From: Pseudomonas multiresinivorans
GTDB taxonomy: Bacteria; Pseudomonadota; Gammaproteobacteria; Pseudomonadales; Pseudomonadaceae
Assembly (NCBI RefSeq): GCF_012971725.1
Contig: NZ_CP048833.1
Span: 4,712,001 to 4,776,000, forward strand
Direction: 5' to 3'
Length of the DNA: 64,000 bases
Numbering within the stretch: the stretch's first letter is position 1; each line of letters begins with the position of its first letter. Below the pieces are notes generated by a model that ran no database searches, was not told where the DNA came from, and saw only the letters and a list, made by a program, of their open reading frames with translations. A program made the translations under genes and the position numbers. This document shows, piece after piece, positions 53,281 to 61,881 of this stretch.

Positions 53281-54576
53281 TTACGGCTGCAGGGCCGCCT
53301 TCGCGATATTGCGACTGTGCGCGCCGAAGTGCCGGATCAATTGCAGAATCTGCTCATCCAAAGCCTCATCGTGCCGGAACGGCTCTGGTGAGTTCCCCGC
53401 GCTGAAATCCCCCGCCGGCGCCTTCTCGTTTTCCAGCCAATGGCCGATCGCCGCATCGAACGCCGCCGCATGGGCATGGGATTCGCTCGCTACCACCTCG
53501 CGCAGGTACTCCGTCGAGTACGGTGGATAAGTGCCGTCGGTACTCACATCCGCATAGGCCGTCAGCAACGGCGACTGCCCGCCCAGGCGCAGCGTCTCGC
53601 GCAGCCAGTCCACCTGATAACGCTCCACGCCCGTATGCCGGTCCGCCACGCGCTGGATCGCGGCCTGCTTGTCGGCATCGAAGCCGGCCATGGATTTGCC
53701 CGCCGTCCACAGCATGCTGGCGGTGGTCTCGCCCGGCAGCGGCGTCGAGTGATAGGGCTGGGTCATGTCCTGGATGTAGTGCATCGCCCAGCCGAGGAAG
53801 CGGTAGCCCCAGTAGGGATGGCCGTTCTCGAAGGCGAAGCGCGCCAGGCCGAAGAACTGATAAGCGCGCCATTCCGGCCAATTGCGCTCCAGGTACGGTG
53901 CGCCGGTGAAGATAATCGCGTCCTCATGGTAGAAGCCCATGTGGAACGGCGCCTGGGAGCTGAACTCGTAGCGCGGGTCGCCGAACGGCTGGGTGCCGAA
54001 GCCGTAGCGCTGGCCGGCTTCGCCGGGGTTGTCGCTGAACAGGTTGATGTCGTGACCGAAGTCCGGCTCGTCGGCGGCGCTGGCCAGCACGTCGATGGCC
54101 GGAATCTTCTCGCCCGCCTGCAACTGCACGAAGCGCCACTGGTTCCAGCCGGACAGGTTGCGGAACACCAGCACCTCGGCCGGCTGCAACGCCACATGAT
54201 TCGGCAACTCACCGCCAGGCGGAGGCTGCACGGCGGTGGCCAGCTTGATCTCGGGATTCAGGCGCAGCGCCATGAGGAAGGCCTGGCGCAGGTCGTCGCG
54301 GCCGTCTTCGGTCAGGCGCAGGTCGTCCGGGCGCGGCGGGTACTGGCGGAAGTGCTCGCGGGCATAGGCTTCCTGCTCGTCCAGCAGCTTCACCAGGCCG
54401 GCGCGCTGCTGGCTGATGAAGCTATCCAGCGGCTCCACCTCGACCTCCGGCGCCTGGGCGACGGCAGGCAATTTCTGCAGGGCGATGTAGCTGCCCAGGG
54501 TGTGATTGGACCAGGCCCAGAGGCTTTGCGGCAGGGCCAGCAGGCCTATCAAGAGGCAGGTGGAAAGTCGCTTCAT
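53281..54576 (-). CDS. Secreted zinc-dependent phospholipase C / P1-nuclease-like protein
   Basis: A 431-residue exported protein: signal MKRLSTCLLIGLLALPQSLWA, mature end WSNHTLGSYIAL. In this superfamily the mature N-terminal Trp and a nearby His bind zinc, so the WSNH start is telling. Further ligands are likely in LGWAMHYIQDMTQPYHST (HxxxD...H) and ESHAHAAAFDAAIGHWLEN. The large middle insert (about 60-200) is not typical of small bacterial PLCs. Lipid or nucleic-acid substrate cannot be decided. The frame upstream of 54576 is shadow sequence. Confidence 0.75.
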   Translation of the reverse strand: MKRLSTCLLIGLLALPQSLWAWSNHTLGSYIALQKLPAVAQAPEVEVEPLDSFISQQRAGLVKLLDEQEAYAREHFRQYPPRPDDLRLTEDGRDDLRQAFLMALRLNPEIKLATAVQPPPGGELPNHVALQPAEVLVFRNLSGWNQWRFVQLQAGEKIPAIDVLASAADEPDFGHDINLFSDNPGEAGQRYGFGTQPFGDPRYEFSSQAPFHMGFYHEDAIIFTGAPYLERNWPEWRAYQFFGLARFAFENGHPYWGYRFLGWAMHYIQDMTQPYHSTPLPGETTASMLWTAGKSMAGFDADKQAAIQRVADRHTGVERYQVDWLRETLRLGGQSPLLTAYADVSTDGTYPPYSTEYLREVVASESHAHAAAFDAAIGHWLENEKAPAGDFSAGNSPEPFRHDEALDEQILQLIRHFGAHSRNIAKAALQP

Positions 54577-54796
54577 CGGCTCTTCGCTCTTATTGGCAGT
54601 GCAAATCGGAAAATTCCGACGTAGCCTAACAACCCGAAGCCCCGCCGGCACTGTCGAACCTTGCCAGCGCGTGTCACCGATAACGCCACGGCTGACGATC
54701 ATCAATGGCACTAACCGCCTCAGCCACTACACTTGCCCGGCATGGATAGGCACCGGTTCCGCGCGCGTGCCAGCCACTCGAAATAAGGGCGTCCCC

Positions 54797-56461
54797 ATGC
54801 TGCAGTCCGTGTCACCCAAGCAAGACCTCCCCCTCAAGCCCGATCCAGCCGAACCCCGTAGTGGCGTCCTCGCCCCCTTCAGCATCGCCGCGTTCCGCAT
54901 CATCTGGATCTGCAACCTGTTCGCCAACCTGGGCACCTGGGCGCAATCGGTCGCCGCCGCCTGGGTCGTCACCGAGGCTCACGCCAGCCCGTTGATGGTA
55001 GCGATGATCCAGGTCGCCTCGGCATTGCCGCTGGTGCTGCTGTCGATCATGTCCGGCGTGCTGGCCGACAACCACGACCGTCGCAAGATCATGCTGGTCG
55101 GCCTGACGGTGGAGCTCTCCGGCGCCGCGCTGGTGACGGTGCTGGCGTTCATGGGCTACCTCGACCCGCTGATGCTGATCGTGTCGATCCTCTGGCTGTC
55201 GCTGGGCAGCTCGATCACCATCCCCGCCTGGCAGGCGGCGGTGAACGAGCAGGTGCCGCCGCGCATGCTCGGCGATGCCGTGCTGCTCAACAGCGTCAAC
55301 TACAACGTCGCCCGCGCCGTCGGCCCGGCCATCGGCGGCCTGCTGCTGTCGGCCACCGGCGCGTCCTGGGTGTTCCTGTTCAACTGCATCTGTTACGCCG
55401 CGCTGATCTGGGCGATCTGGCAATGGCGCCGCGACGTGCCCAAGCGCACCCTGCCGCCGGAACACATCCTCGAAGGTGTGATCGCCGCGCTGCGTTTCAC
55501 CCAGTACTCCAGCGTCACCCGCCTGGTGATGCTGCGTTCGGCGGTGTTCGGCCTCTCCGCCAGCGCCATCTGGGCACTGCTGCCGCTGCTGGCGCACCGC
55601 AACCCGGACGGCAGCGCCTCGGTCTACGGCTACATGCTGGGGGCACTCGGGCTTGGCGCCATTGTCGCCAGCACCATCGTCAGCAAGGCTCGCCAGTGGC
55701 TGGGCAGCAGCCGGCTGATCAGCTTCGCCGCCGCCACCCTGGCGCTGGTCATGCTGACCCTGGGCTGGGTCGACAACCTCTGGGTGATATTCCCCGCGCT
55801 AGTGCTGGGCGGCGCCTGCTGGATCGCCGCTGTCGCCACCTACAACTCGGCCGTGCAGATCCTCGTGCCCGACTGGGTCAAGGCGCGCGCCCTGGCGCTC
55901 TACCAGACCGCGATCTACGGCGGGCTGGCAGCGGGCTCCTTCCTCTGGGGCCACTTCGCCGAAACCATGGGCGTGCAAGGCGCATTGATCGCCGCCGGCT
56001 GCCTGCTGCTGATCTCCGTGGCGCTGCTCTACAACTCGCGGCTGCCGGAGCTGAACTCCGCCAGCATCGCCCGCGCACCGGGCGGCGTACCGGGGCAGCC
56101 GACCTTCGTATTCAACCCCGAGCGCGGCTCGGTGATGGTTTCCATCGAATACCGGATTCCCGCCGAGCGCACCCGCGACTTCGTCCGCGCCGCCAAGCCG
56201 CTGCGCCGCCTGCGCCTGCGCAACGGCGCGGAACGCTGGGCACTGTACCGCGACGTGAGCAATCCCGAGGTCTGGCAGGAGCTGTTCCTGGTGGACAACT
56301 GGATCGGCCACCTGCGCATGCTCGACCGGCTCACCATCGAGGACAAGACCATCATCGACAACGTCACCAGCCTGCACGCCGGTGATGCCCCGCCGGTGAT
56401 CCGCCACGGGGTGAGCTACGAGTCCGGCAGCTACGAGGCGCCACCGGAAACGCTGGGCTAG
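54797..56461 (+). CDS. MFS exporter (EntS/MFS_3 family) with C-terminal monooxygenase-like domain
   Basis: A 554-residue protein: 12 TM segments (about 30-420; FRIIWICNLFANLGTWAQSVAAAWVV, VLADNHDRRKIMLVGL as the MFS loop 2-3 motif, EQVPPRMLGDAVLLNSVNYNVARAVGPAIGGLLL typical of MFS_3). A soluble C-terminal domain (about 445-545; VMVSIEYRIPAERTRDFVRAAKPLRRLRLRNGAERWALYRDVSNPEVWQELFLVDNW) resembles antibiotic biosynthesis monooxygenase-type ferredoxin-like folds. Substrate unknown; relatives export siderophores or drugs. Start ATG 54797. Confidence 0.88.
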   Translation: MLQSVSPKQDLPLKPDPAEPRSGVLAPFSIAAFRIIWICNLFANLGTWAQSVAAAWVVTEAHASPLMVAMIQVASALPLVLLSIMSGVLADNHDRRKIMLVGLTVELSGAALVTVLAFMGYLDPLMLIVSILWLSLGSSITIPAWQAAVNEQVPPRMLGDAVLLNSVNYNVARAVGPAIGGLLLSATGASWVFLFNCICYAALIWAIWQWRRDVPKRTLPPEHILEGVIAALRFTQYSSVTRLVMLRSAVFGLSASAIWALLPLLAHRNPDGSASVYGYMLGALGLGAIVASTIVSKARQWLGSSRLISFAAATLALVMLTLGWVDNLWVIFPALVLGGACWIAAVATYNSAVQILVPDWVKARALALYQTAIYGGLAAGSFLWGHFAETMGVQGALIAAGCLLLISVALLYNSRLPELNSASIARAPGGVPGQPTFVFNPERGSVMVSIEYRIPAERTRDFVRAAKPLRRLRLRNGAERWALYRDVSNPEVWQELFLVDNWIGHLRMLDRLTIEDKTIIDNVTSLHAGDAPPVIRHGVSYESGSYEAPPETLG

Positions 56462-56476
56462 CGGCGCACAAACAAA

Positions 56477-56502
56477 AACGCCTCCCGGTCAGGGGAGGCG
56501 TT
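56477..56502. terminator. Terminator between convergent MFS and helicase genes
   Basis: AACGCCTCCC...GGGAGGCGTT, a 10-bp perfect stem with a 6-nt loop; the A-rich 5' flank gives a T-run on minus (CGTTTTTGTTTG). Confidence 0.85.
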
Positions 56503-56519
56503 CAGGTGACACGGAAGAC

Positions 56520-57842
56520 TTACTCCGCCGCCGGCTTCTTGCGCTTGAGCGGCGCCAGGCCATCCTGGCTCACGACCTTGGATGGGCCGGACTTGGGCTT
56601 GGCAGCGGGCTTCTTCTTCGCCGGCGACTTGCTGCCGGTCTTCTTCGTATCGTCCTTTTTCTTCTTGGTGCCAGCCGCCTTGCCGGACGCCTTGACCTTC
56701 TTCGGCCCCTTGTAGGTGGCCTTCAGCTCATTGATGACACGCAGCTCGAAGCGCAGCTTGAGGTAGCGCTCAATGCTCGACATCAGGTTCCAGTCGCCAT
56801 GGCCGACCAGTGAGATGGCGGCACCGCCAGCTCCTGCGCGGCCAGTGCGGCCGATGCGGTGCACGTATTCGTCACCACGGCGCGGGATGTCAAAGTTGAT
56901 CACCAGGTCCAGGCCGTCGACGTCCAGGCCACGGGCGGCCACGTCGGTGGCGACGAGGATCTTCACGGCTCCCTGCTTCAGGCGCTCGATGGCCAGCTTG
57001 CGATCCTTCTGGTCCTTCTCGCCGTGCAGCACGAAGACCTTGTGGCCGGCGGCGATCAGACGGCCGGTCAGGCGGTCGGCAGCAACCCGGGTGTTGGTGA
57101 AGACGATGGCCTTCTCGTAGGTTTCGTTGCTCAGCAGCCACTGCAGCAGTTGCTCCTTGTGGCCAACGTGGTCGGTCAGGATCACCTGCTGGCTGACGTC
57201 CTCGTTCAGCTCGCTGACGCGGTTGAGCTGCAGGACCTCGGGCTCGCGCAGGACCTTCTCGACCATCTCGTGCAGGCCGCTGCCGCTGGTGGCAGAGAAC
57301 AACAGGGTCTGGCGCTCGGCCGGGCACTGCGCGGCAAGCTTGAGCACGTCCTCGGAGAAGCCCATGTCGAGCATGCGGTCGGCTTCGTCGAGGATCAGCA
57401 CCTCCACATCGCCCAGCGGCAGGTTGCCGGCGTTGAACTGCTCGTTCAGGCGGCCGGGCGTGCCGATGATGATTTCCGGATTCTTGCGCAGGCGCGCGCC
57501 CTGCACCTTGAAGTCTTCGCCGCCGGTGATCAGGCAGCCCTTGATATAGGTGAACTGGGCGAAGCGCTCCACTTCCTTGAGGGTCTGCTGGGCCAGCTCA
57601 CGGGTCGGCAGCAGGATCAGCGCGCGGGCGCCGCTCTTGGGCTTTTCCTCGGTGAGCAGGCGATGCAGCAGCGGCAGCAGGAAGGCGGCGGTCTTGCCGC
57701 TGCCGGTCTGCGCCGTCACCCGCAGGTCGCGTCCCTCCAGGGCCTTCGGAATGGCCGCAGCCTGGACCGGAGTCGGCTCGGTGAAGGACAACGAATCGAG
57801 CGCCTTGAGCAGGCGTTCGTGGAGGGCGAATTGGGAGAACAA
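56520..57842 (-). CDS. DEAD-box ATP-dependent RNA helicase (RhlE-like)
   Basis: A 440-residue helicase: Q motif region FSQFALHERLLKALDSLSFTEPTPVQ, motif I AQTGSGKT, Ia PTRELAQQ, II LILDEADRMLDMGF, III LLFSATSG, V/VI ATDVAARGLDVDGLDLVINFD and YVHRIGRTGRAG. The last about 55 residues are Lys/Ala/Pro-rich (AGTKKKKDDTKKTGSKSPAKKKPAAKPKSG), an RNA-binding tail. Start TTG 57840-57842: GAGG is 6-7 nt upstream and the family begins MFSQFALHERLL; the upstream GTG-containing extension is not conserved. Likely ribosome assembly or mRNA turnover in cold. Confidence 0.93.
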   Translation of the reverse strand: MFSQFALHERLLKALDSLSFTEPTPVQAAAIPKALEGRDLRVTAQTGSGKTAAFLLPLLHRLLTEEKPKSGARALILLPTRELAQQTLKEVERFAQFTYIKGCLITGGEDFKVQGARLRKNPEIIIGTPGRLNEQFNAGNLPLGDVEVLILDEADRMLDMGFSEDVLKLAAQCPAERQTLLFSATSGSGLHEMVEKVLREPEVLQLNRVSELNEDVSQQVILTDHVGHKEQLLQWLLSNETYEKAIVFTNTRVAADRLTGRLIAAGHKVFVLHGEKDQKDRKLAIERLKQGAVKILVATDVAARGLDVDGLDLVINFDIPRRGDEYVHRIGRTGRAGAGGAAISLVGHGDWNLMSSIERYLKLRFELRVINELKATYKGPKKVKASGKAAGTKKKKDDTKKTGSKSPAKKKPAAKPKSGPSKVVSQDGLAPLKRKKPAAE

Positions 57843-58027
57843 GGCAGACCTCGATATCACGTAAAGACCAAATAGCTGCATAGCTTAATGTTTGCCGAGC
57901 TTGCGCGCTGGAAATATTGCCGGCGGCCGCTTGCGGCGCACCGCGCGTCAATAATCCGACAAACGTACCGTCGCTTGGCGAAGGGCGATGCCATGCTCTG
58001 ATGGGCCTGACAAAAAGGAGAACGCAG

Positions 58028-58573
58028 GTGCCATCGACACTCATTTATTACGTGTCCGCCAGCCTCGACGGCTACATCGCCCGCCCTGACGGCAGCGTGG
58101 ACTGGCTCGAAGGTCATGGCAGCCCGGCCGATGATCACGGCTACAGCGCCTTCTACGCCAGCATCGACGGCCTGCTCATGGGCCGCGCCACCTATCTGTT
58201 CTGCCTGAACCAGCGTGAATGGCCGTACCCCGACAAACCCGCGCTGGTCATGACCCGCTCCAATCACCTGTCCAAAGCCGCGCCGCAGGTAGAACTTGAG
58301 CATTACGCACCGGTAGACGCCCTCGCCTCGCTGGAGGCACGCGGCTGCCAGCGCATCTGGCTGGTGGGCGGCGGCAGCCTGGCGGGCAATTTCCTCGCCG
58401 CAGGCTTGCTCGACGAAGTGATCGTCAGCATCATCCCGCACCTGCTCGGCGCCGGCATTCCCCTGTTCAGCATCGGGCTCGAGCAACGCCTGCAGCTGCT
58501 GGAGCAGCGCAGCTTTCCCAGCGGCATCGTGCAGATGCGCTACCAGGTTCTGAAGGAAACGCCCTCGTCATGA
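58028..58573 (+). CDS. Dihydrofolate reductase-fold / RibD C-terminal-like reductase
   Basis: A 181-residue protein: start GTG 58028 with AAGGAG about 8 nt before it, VPSTLIYYVSASLDGYIARPDGSVDWLEG, then YSAFYASIDGLLMGRATYLF, PALVMTRSNHL and CQRIWLVGGGSLAGNFLAAGLLDEVIVSIIPHLLGAGIPLF, the NADPH-binding signature of the DHFR/RibD superfamily. Substrate unknown. Its stop overlaps the Nudix gene start (ATGA), so the two are co-translated. Confidence 0.88.
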   Translation: MPSTLIYYVSASLDGYIARPDGSVDWLEGHGSPADDHGYSAFYASIDGLLMGRATYLFCLNQREWPYPDKPALVMTRSNHLSKAAPQVELEHYAPVDALASLEARGCQRIWLVGGGSLAGNFLAAGLLDEVIVSIIPHLLGAGIPLFSIGLEQRLQLLEQRSFPSGIVQMRYQVLKETPSS

Positions 58574-58974
58574 CCTCCACCATTCGTATCGCTGCCGCCT
58601 GCCTGCTCGATGACGCTGGACGCCTGCTGCTGGTACGAAAGCGTGGCACCCAGGCCTTCATGCTGCCCGGCGGCAAGCACGAACCCGGCGAGACGTCGGT
58701 CCAGGCCCTGCTGCGCGAGCTGGGCGAAGAACTCGACCTGCACCTTGTGACTTCCGCCCTGACCCCGCTCGGTCACTTCCAGGCCAAGGCCGCCAACGAG
58801 GCAAACATGCGCGTGGACGCCGAGGTCTTCGTCGCCGCCCTGCCCCATGCCGTCCAGCCTGCCGCGGAGCTGGAAGAGCTCGCCTGGCTGGATCCGACCG
58901 GCGATTACCCGCAGAACCTTGCCCCGCTGCTGAGCGAACAGGTGCTTCCTGCCCTGCTGGCCCATCTGGGCTGA
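58570..58974 (+). CDS. Nudix hydrolase
   Basis: A 134-residue Nudix-fold protein: RIAAACLLDDAGRLLLVRKRGTQAFMLPGGKHEPGE, with Nudix box Gly35, Glu41, Arg49-Glu50 and Glu53-Glu54 (RELGEEL) intact. The last Gly of the box consensus is Asp56, a minor deviation. It hydrolyses a nucleoside diphosphate linked to another moiety; the exact substrate is not predictable. Co-translated with the upstream DHFR-fold gene. Confidence 0.9.
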   Translation: MTSTIRIAAACLLDDAGRLLLVRKRGTQAFMLPGGKHEPGETSVQALLRELGEELDLHLVTSALTPLGHFQAKAANEANMRVDAEVFVAALPHAVQPAAELEELAWLDPTGDYPQNLAPLLSEQVLPALLAHLG

Positions 58975-59317
58975 TTCGTTCAGAACAATTACCTGCATTT
59001 CGTCGGGTTTTTCCTTAAGAAACCTTAAGCGCCTGGCTTTTGGCCATTAAGCCGCCGGCTTTCCGTCGCGTGGCCGAAAGCCCCGTTTTATAGGGCTTCC
59101 GGCTATAAGGTCAGGCCGTGACTGATGCGTCTGAGCACATGTCGCGCAGCGTCCTACAAGTCACAAGGGAATTGTCAGAATCGACAGACGGTACGAACTG
59201 TCATGAAAAGTCGTTCAGAATGCGTGGAATTTTTGAGCGGACCAAAGGAAACCACGCCGACAACAATGGCGATCCAGCGGAGTCTGGGCGATATCAATCA
59301 GCAAGAAGACATGCCGA
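58975..59317. other. Intergenic region before the NlpC/P60 gene
   Basis: 343 bp. Shows a CCTTAAG-AAA-CCTTAAG direct repeat (59013-59029) and partial dyads (GGCTTTC...GAAAGCC) but no T-tract terminator. Open frames starting at 59118 and 59125 lack RBS and family resemblance. Taken as promoter and leader of the 59318 gene. Confidence 0.55.
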
Positions 59318-59923
59318 ATGCGAAGTACCCTTTTGACATGCCTTTCCATAGGCTTGGCGACCCTCTTGGCCGCCACCGAGGCAACCGCCTCCTCCAAGAT
59401 CACGCGCACCTATCAGCCCGCACCGGTTGATCTGCGAGTCCCGGTCCAGGGCAGTGCCCTGCTGACCTTCAATGCCAAGCCGGTCAAGCCGACCAAGAGC
59501 GAGGCGCATCAGGTCACCCAGCGTGCCTACAGCATGATCGGCACGCCATACCGCTGGGGCGGCACTTCGCCCAAGCGCGGCTTCGATTGCAGCGGCCTGG
59601 TGAACTACGTATTCCAGAACGTCGACGAAGTCGACCTGCCGCGTACCGCGCAGCAGATGTACAGCATGCGCGGCAACTCGAAAGTGGCGCGTGGTGACCT
59701 GCAGCCTGGCGACCTGGTGTTCTTCCGCATCCACAACCGTCGCAATGTCGACCACGTCGGCATCTACGTCGGTGACAACCAGTTCGTCCATGCGCCACGC
59801 CGCGGCCAGAAGGTCCGCGTCTCCGACCTCACTGGCGACTACTGGAATAAGCACTACACCGCTGCCCGCCGCATCCTGCCGGAAACCCTGGCGAAAGCCG
59901 ACGTCGGCGGTCGTTACGACTGA
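59318..59923 (+). CDS. NlpC/P60-family peptidoglycan endopeptidase
   Basis: A 201-residue exported cysteine peptidase: signal MRSTLLTCLSIGLATLLAATEATA, basic linker, then the NlpC/P60 domain (about 62-190) with AYSMIGTPYRWGGTSPKRGFDCSGLV. The catalytic triad is Cys91, His146 (NVDHVGIYVG) and His158 (QFVHAPRRG). It cuts D-gamma-Glu-mDAP bonds in stem peptides. Start ATG 59318 has a weak AGAAGA upstream. Single gene with its own terminator. Confidence 0.92.
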   Translation: MRSTLLTCLSIGLATLLAATEATASSKITRTYQPAPVDLRVPVQGSALLTFNAKPVKPTKSEAHQVTQRAYSMIGTPYRWGGTSPKRGFDCSGLVNYVFQNVDEVDLPRTAQQMYSMRGNSKVARGDLQPGDLVFFRIHNRRNVDHVGIYVGDNQFVHAPRRGQKVRVSDLTGDYWNKHYTAARRILPETLAKADVGGRYD

Positions 59924-59928
59924 TAGGG

Positions 59929-59953
59929 GCGCTCTCCCCTTGCGGGAGAGCGC
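59929..59953 (+). terminator. Terminator after the NlpC/P60 gene
   Basis: GCGCTCTCCC-CTTGC-GGGAGAGCGC, a perfect 10-bp stem 5 bp after the stop, followed by TTAGCTTT. Confidence 0.82.
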
Positions 59954-59978
59954 TTAGCTTTCGCCTCTCTCCCGTCGC

Positions 59979-60875
59979 TTACAGGCCTCGACGCGCCTGC
60001 CGGCGCAGCAGTCGTGCGCTATCCCAACCGGTCAGCAGTACGGCAATCCAGATCGGCCCATAGGTCCAGATCTGCGCCGGGTTGAATGCCTCGCCCAGGA
60101 ACAGCACGGCGATGGCGAACAGCAGCACCGGCTCGACATAGCTCAGAATCCCGAACAGCCCCATGGGCAACAGCCGGCTGGCCGCCATCATGGCGCCGAA
60201 CGCCAGCGCGCTGATCAGGCCCAGCAGTGGCAGCAGCGCCCACAGGCGCGGCACCTCTTCCAGCACCTTGGCGCTATCAGTTATCCACAAGGCGGCCAGG
60301 GCGAACGGCAGCAGCACGATCATCTCGAAGACGAAGCCGGACAGCGAATCCACCGCCATCTTGCGGCGCAGCATGAAATACGGCGGATAGCCCAGCGCGG
60401 TGATCAGGGTGAACCAGGAGAAAGCGCGGGTCAGCCACAACTCGTGCAGCACACCCGCCAGCGCGAAGGCGACGGCAATGCCCTGCAACGTGGTCAGACG
60501 CTCGCCGTAGAACACCCGGCCGCACAGCACCATGGTCAGCGGCAGCAGGAAGTAGCCCAGCGACAGCTCCAGCGTGCGCCCAACCATGGGCGCCCAGATG
60601 AAGACGCCCCACTGCACCAGCATCATCGCTGCCGTCAGCGGGAAGCACGCCAGCAACCATGGCTCGCGCAGCAGGCGCCGGCCAGCGTCACGCAGTACAC
60701 CGCCCTGGCGCGTGAACAGCACCAGCAACAGGACCATGGGAATCGACCAGACCACCCGGTGGGCGATCACCTGGATGCTGGTCAGTGGCTCCAGCGAATG
60801 GATGTAACCCGGCAGGGTCACGAACAGCACGGAAGACGCCAGGGACAGCGCTACGCCACGTCCGGAGATATTCAT
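59979..60875 (-). CDS. rarD: EamA-family transporter RarD
   Basis: A 298-residue ten-TM permease: GVALSLASSVLFVTLPGYIHSLEPLTSIQVIAHRVVWSIPMVLLLVLF, MLVQWGVFIWAPMVGRTLELSLGYFLLPLTMVLCGRVFYGERLT, SRLLPMGLFGILSYVEPVLLFAIAVLFLGE. This matches the RarD (chloramphenicol-sensitive) branch; physiological substrate unknown. ATG overlaps the stop of the neighbouring EamA gene by 4 bp. Confidence 0.88.
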   Translation of the reverse strand: MNISGRGVALSLASSVLFVTLPGYIHSLEPLTSIQVIAHRVVWSIPMVLLLVLFTRQGGVLRDAGRRLLREPWLLACFPLTAAMMLVQWGVFIWAPMVGRTLELSLGYFLLPLTMVLCGRVFYGERLTTLQGIAVAFALAGVLHELWLTRAFSWFTLITALGYPPYFMLRRKMAVDSLSGFVFEMIVLLPFALAALWITDSAKVLEEVPRLWALLPLLGLISALAFGAMMAASRLLPMGLFGILSYVEPVLLFAIAVLFLGEAFNPAQIWTYGPIWIAVLLTGWDSARLLRRQARRGL

Positions 60876-61741
60876 GCGAAGCGCTCCTTGCGACGGCGCA
60901 GGCCAAAGCGGTTGACGCCCAGCGAGGCAACGATCACCGCACCACCCAGCGCCAGGCGCGGCAGGTCGGCGGCCTCATTCCAGATCAGCAGGTTGATCAG
61001 CAGGCCCACCGGCACGTGCAGGTTGTTCATCACCGCCAGGGTGCCGGCATCCACCATCGTGCCGCCCTTGTTCCACCAGAACTGCCCCAGCGCGGTGGCC
61101 AGCAGGCCCATCCACACCAGCACGCCCCATTGCAGGTCGGTGGTCGGCAGCTTCTGCGGATTGCCGAACAGCAACCAGCCCGGCAGCGCGACCAGCAGCG
61201 CACCAACGAAGAAGTAGCCGAAGCGGCGGTATTGCGGGATGTCCGAGGGATAGCGTCGTACCAGGTGCTTGTAGAACACCTGCCCCGCCGCGAAGGTCGC
61301 GTTGGCCACCTGCAGCAGAAGGAAGCCCTGGATGTAGTCGCCGCTGACGCCGTCGTAGCGGATGATCCCGGCGCCCAGCACCGCCACGGCGGCTGCCAGC
61401 AGCGCCCAGACGTTGAAGCGACGGTTCAACGCGTCATCGATCAGCGCCACGTGCAATGGCGTCAGCACAGTGAACAGCAGCACCTCCGGGACCGTCAGCA
61501 CCCGGAAGCTCTGGTACAGGCAAACGTAGGTAATGCCGAACTGCAGCGCGCCTGCCAGCATCACCCCGCCGATGAAGCGTGGTTCGACGCCGCGCCAGCG
61601 GGTCAGTGGCAGGAACACCAGGCCGGCGAGCACCACGCGGGTCAGCACGGCGAAATAGCTGTCGACCTGCCCGGCGAGGTATTCGCCGATCAGGCTGAAG
61701 GAGAACGCCCAGAGGACGGTGACGAAAAGCAGGTAAGGCAT
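60872..61741 (-). CDS. EamA-family permease (carboxylate/amine transporter type)
   Basis: A 289-residue ten-TM DMT protein: MPYLLFVTVLWAFSFSLIGEYLAGQVDSYFAVLTRVVLAGLVFLPLTRW, FGITYVCLYQSFRVLTVPEVLLFTVLTPLHVALIDD, ending LGVNRFGLRRRKERFA. Only distantly like the adjacent RarD despite the same fold. Translationally coupled pair; substrate unknown. Confidence 0.85.
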   Translation of the reverse strand: MPYLLFVTVLWAFSFSLIGEYLAGQVDSYFAVLTRVVLAGLVFLPLTRWRGVEPRFIGGVMLAGALQFGITYVCLYQSFRVLTVPEVLLFTVLTPLHVALIDDALNRRFNVWALLAAAVAVLGAGIIRYDGVSGDYIQGFLLLQVANATFAAGQVFYKHLVRRYPSDIPQYRRFGYFFVGALLVALPGWLLFGNPQKLPTTDLQWGVLVWMGLLATALGQFWWNKGGTMVDAGTLAVMNNLHVPVGLLINLLIWNEAADLPRLALGGAVIVASLGVNRFGLRRRKERFA

Positions 61742-61833
61742 GGAAAGGAAGACCGGAACGGGGCAGGCAACATAGCGTCAGTCTCAGCGTAGGAAAAGCG
61801 CTGTACGCCCGCGCCCTGCGAAAGGCAGAAACG

Positions 61834-61860
61834 AAAAAGGGCGACCGAAGTCGCCCTTTT
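61834..61860 (-). terminator. Intrinsic terminator of rpsA
   Basis: On the minus strand AAAAGGGCGAC-TTCG-GTCGCCCTTTT followed by T, 22 bp after the rpsA stop. Confidence 0.92.
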
Positions 61861-61881
61861 CCTTGGATGGTGAATCAGGGA

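Noticed and set aside
59118..59430. Two overlapping short frames before and into the NlpC/P60 gene
   Set aside because: No RBS, no recognisable product, and their ends overlap the signal peptide region of the real gene.
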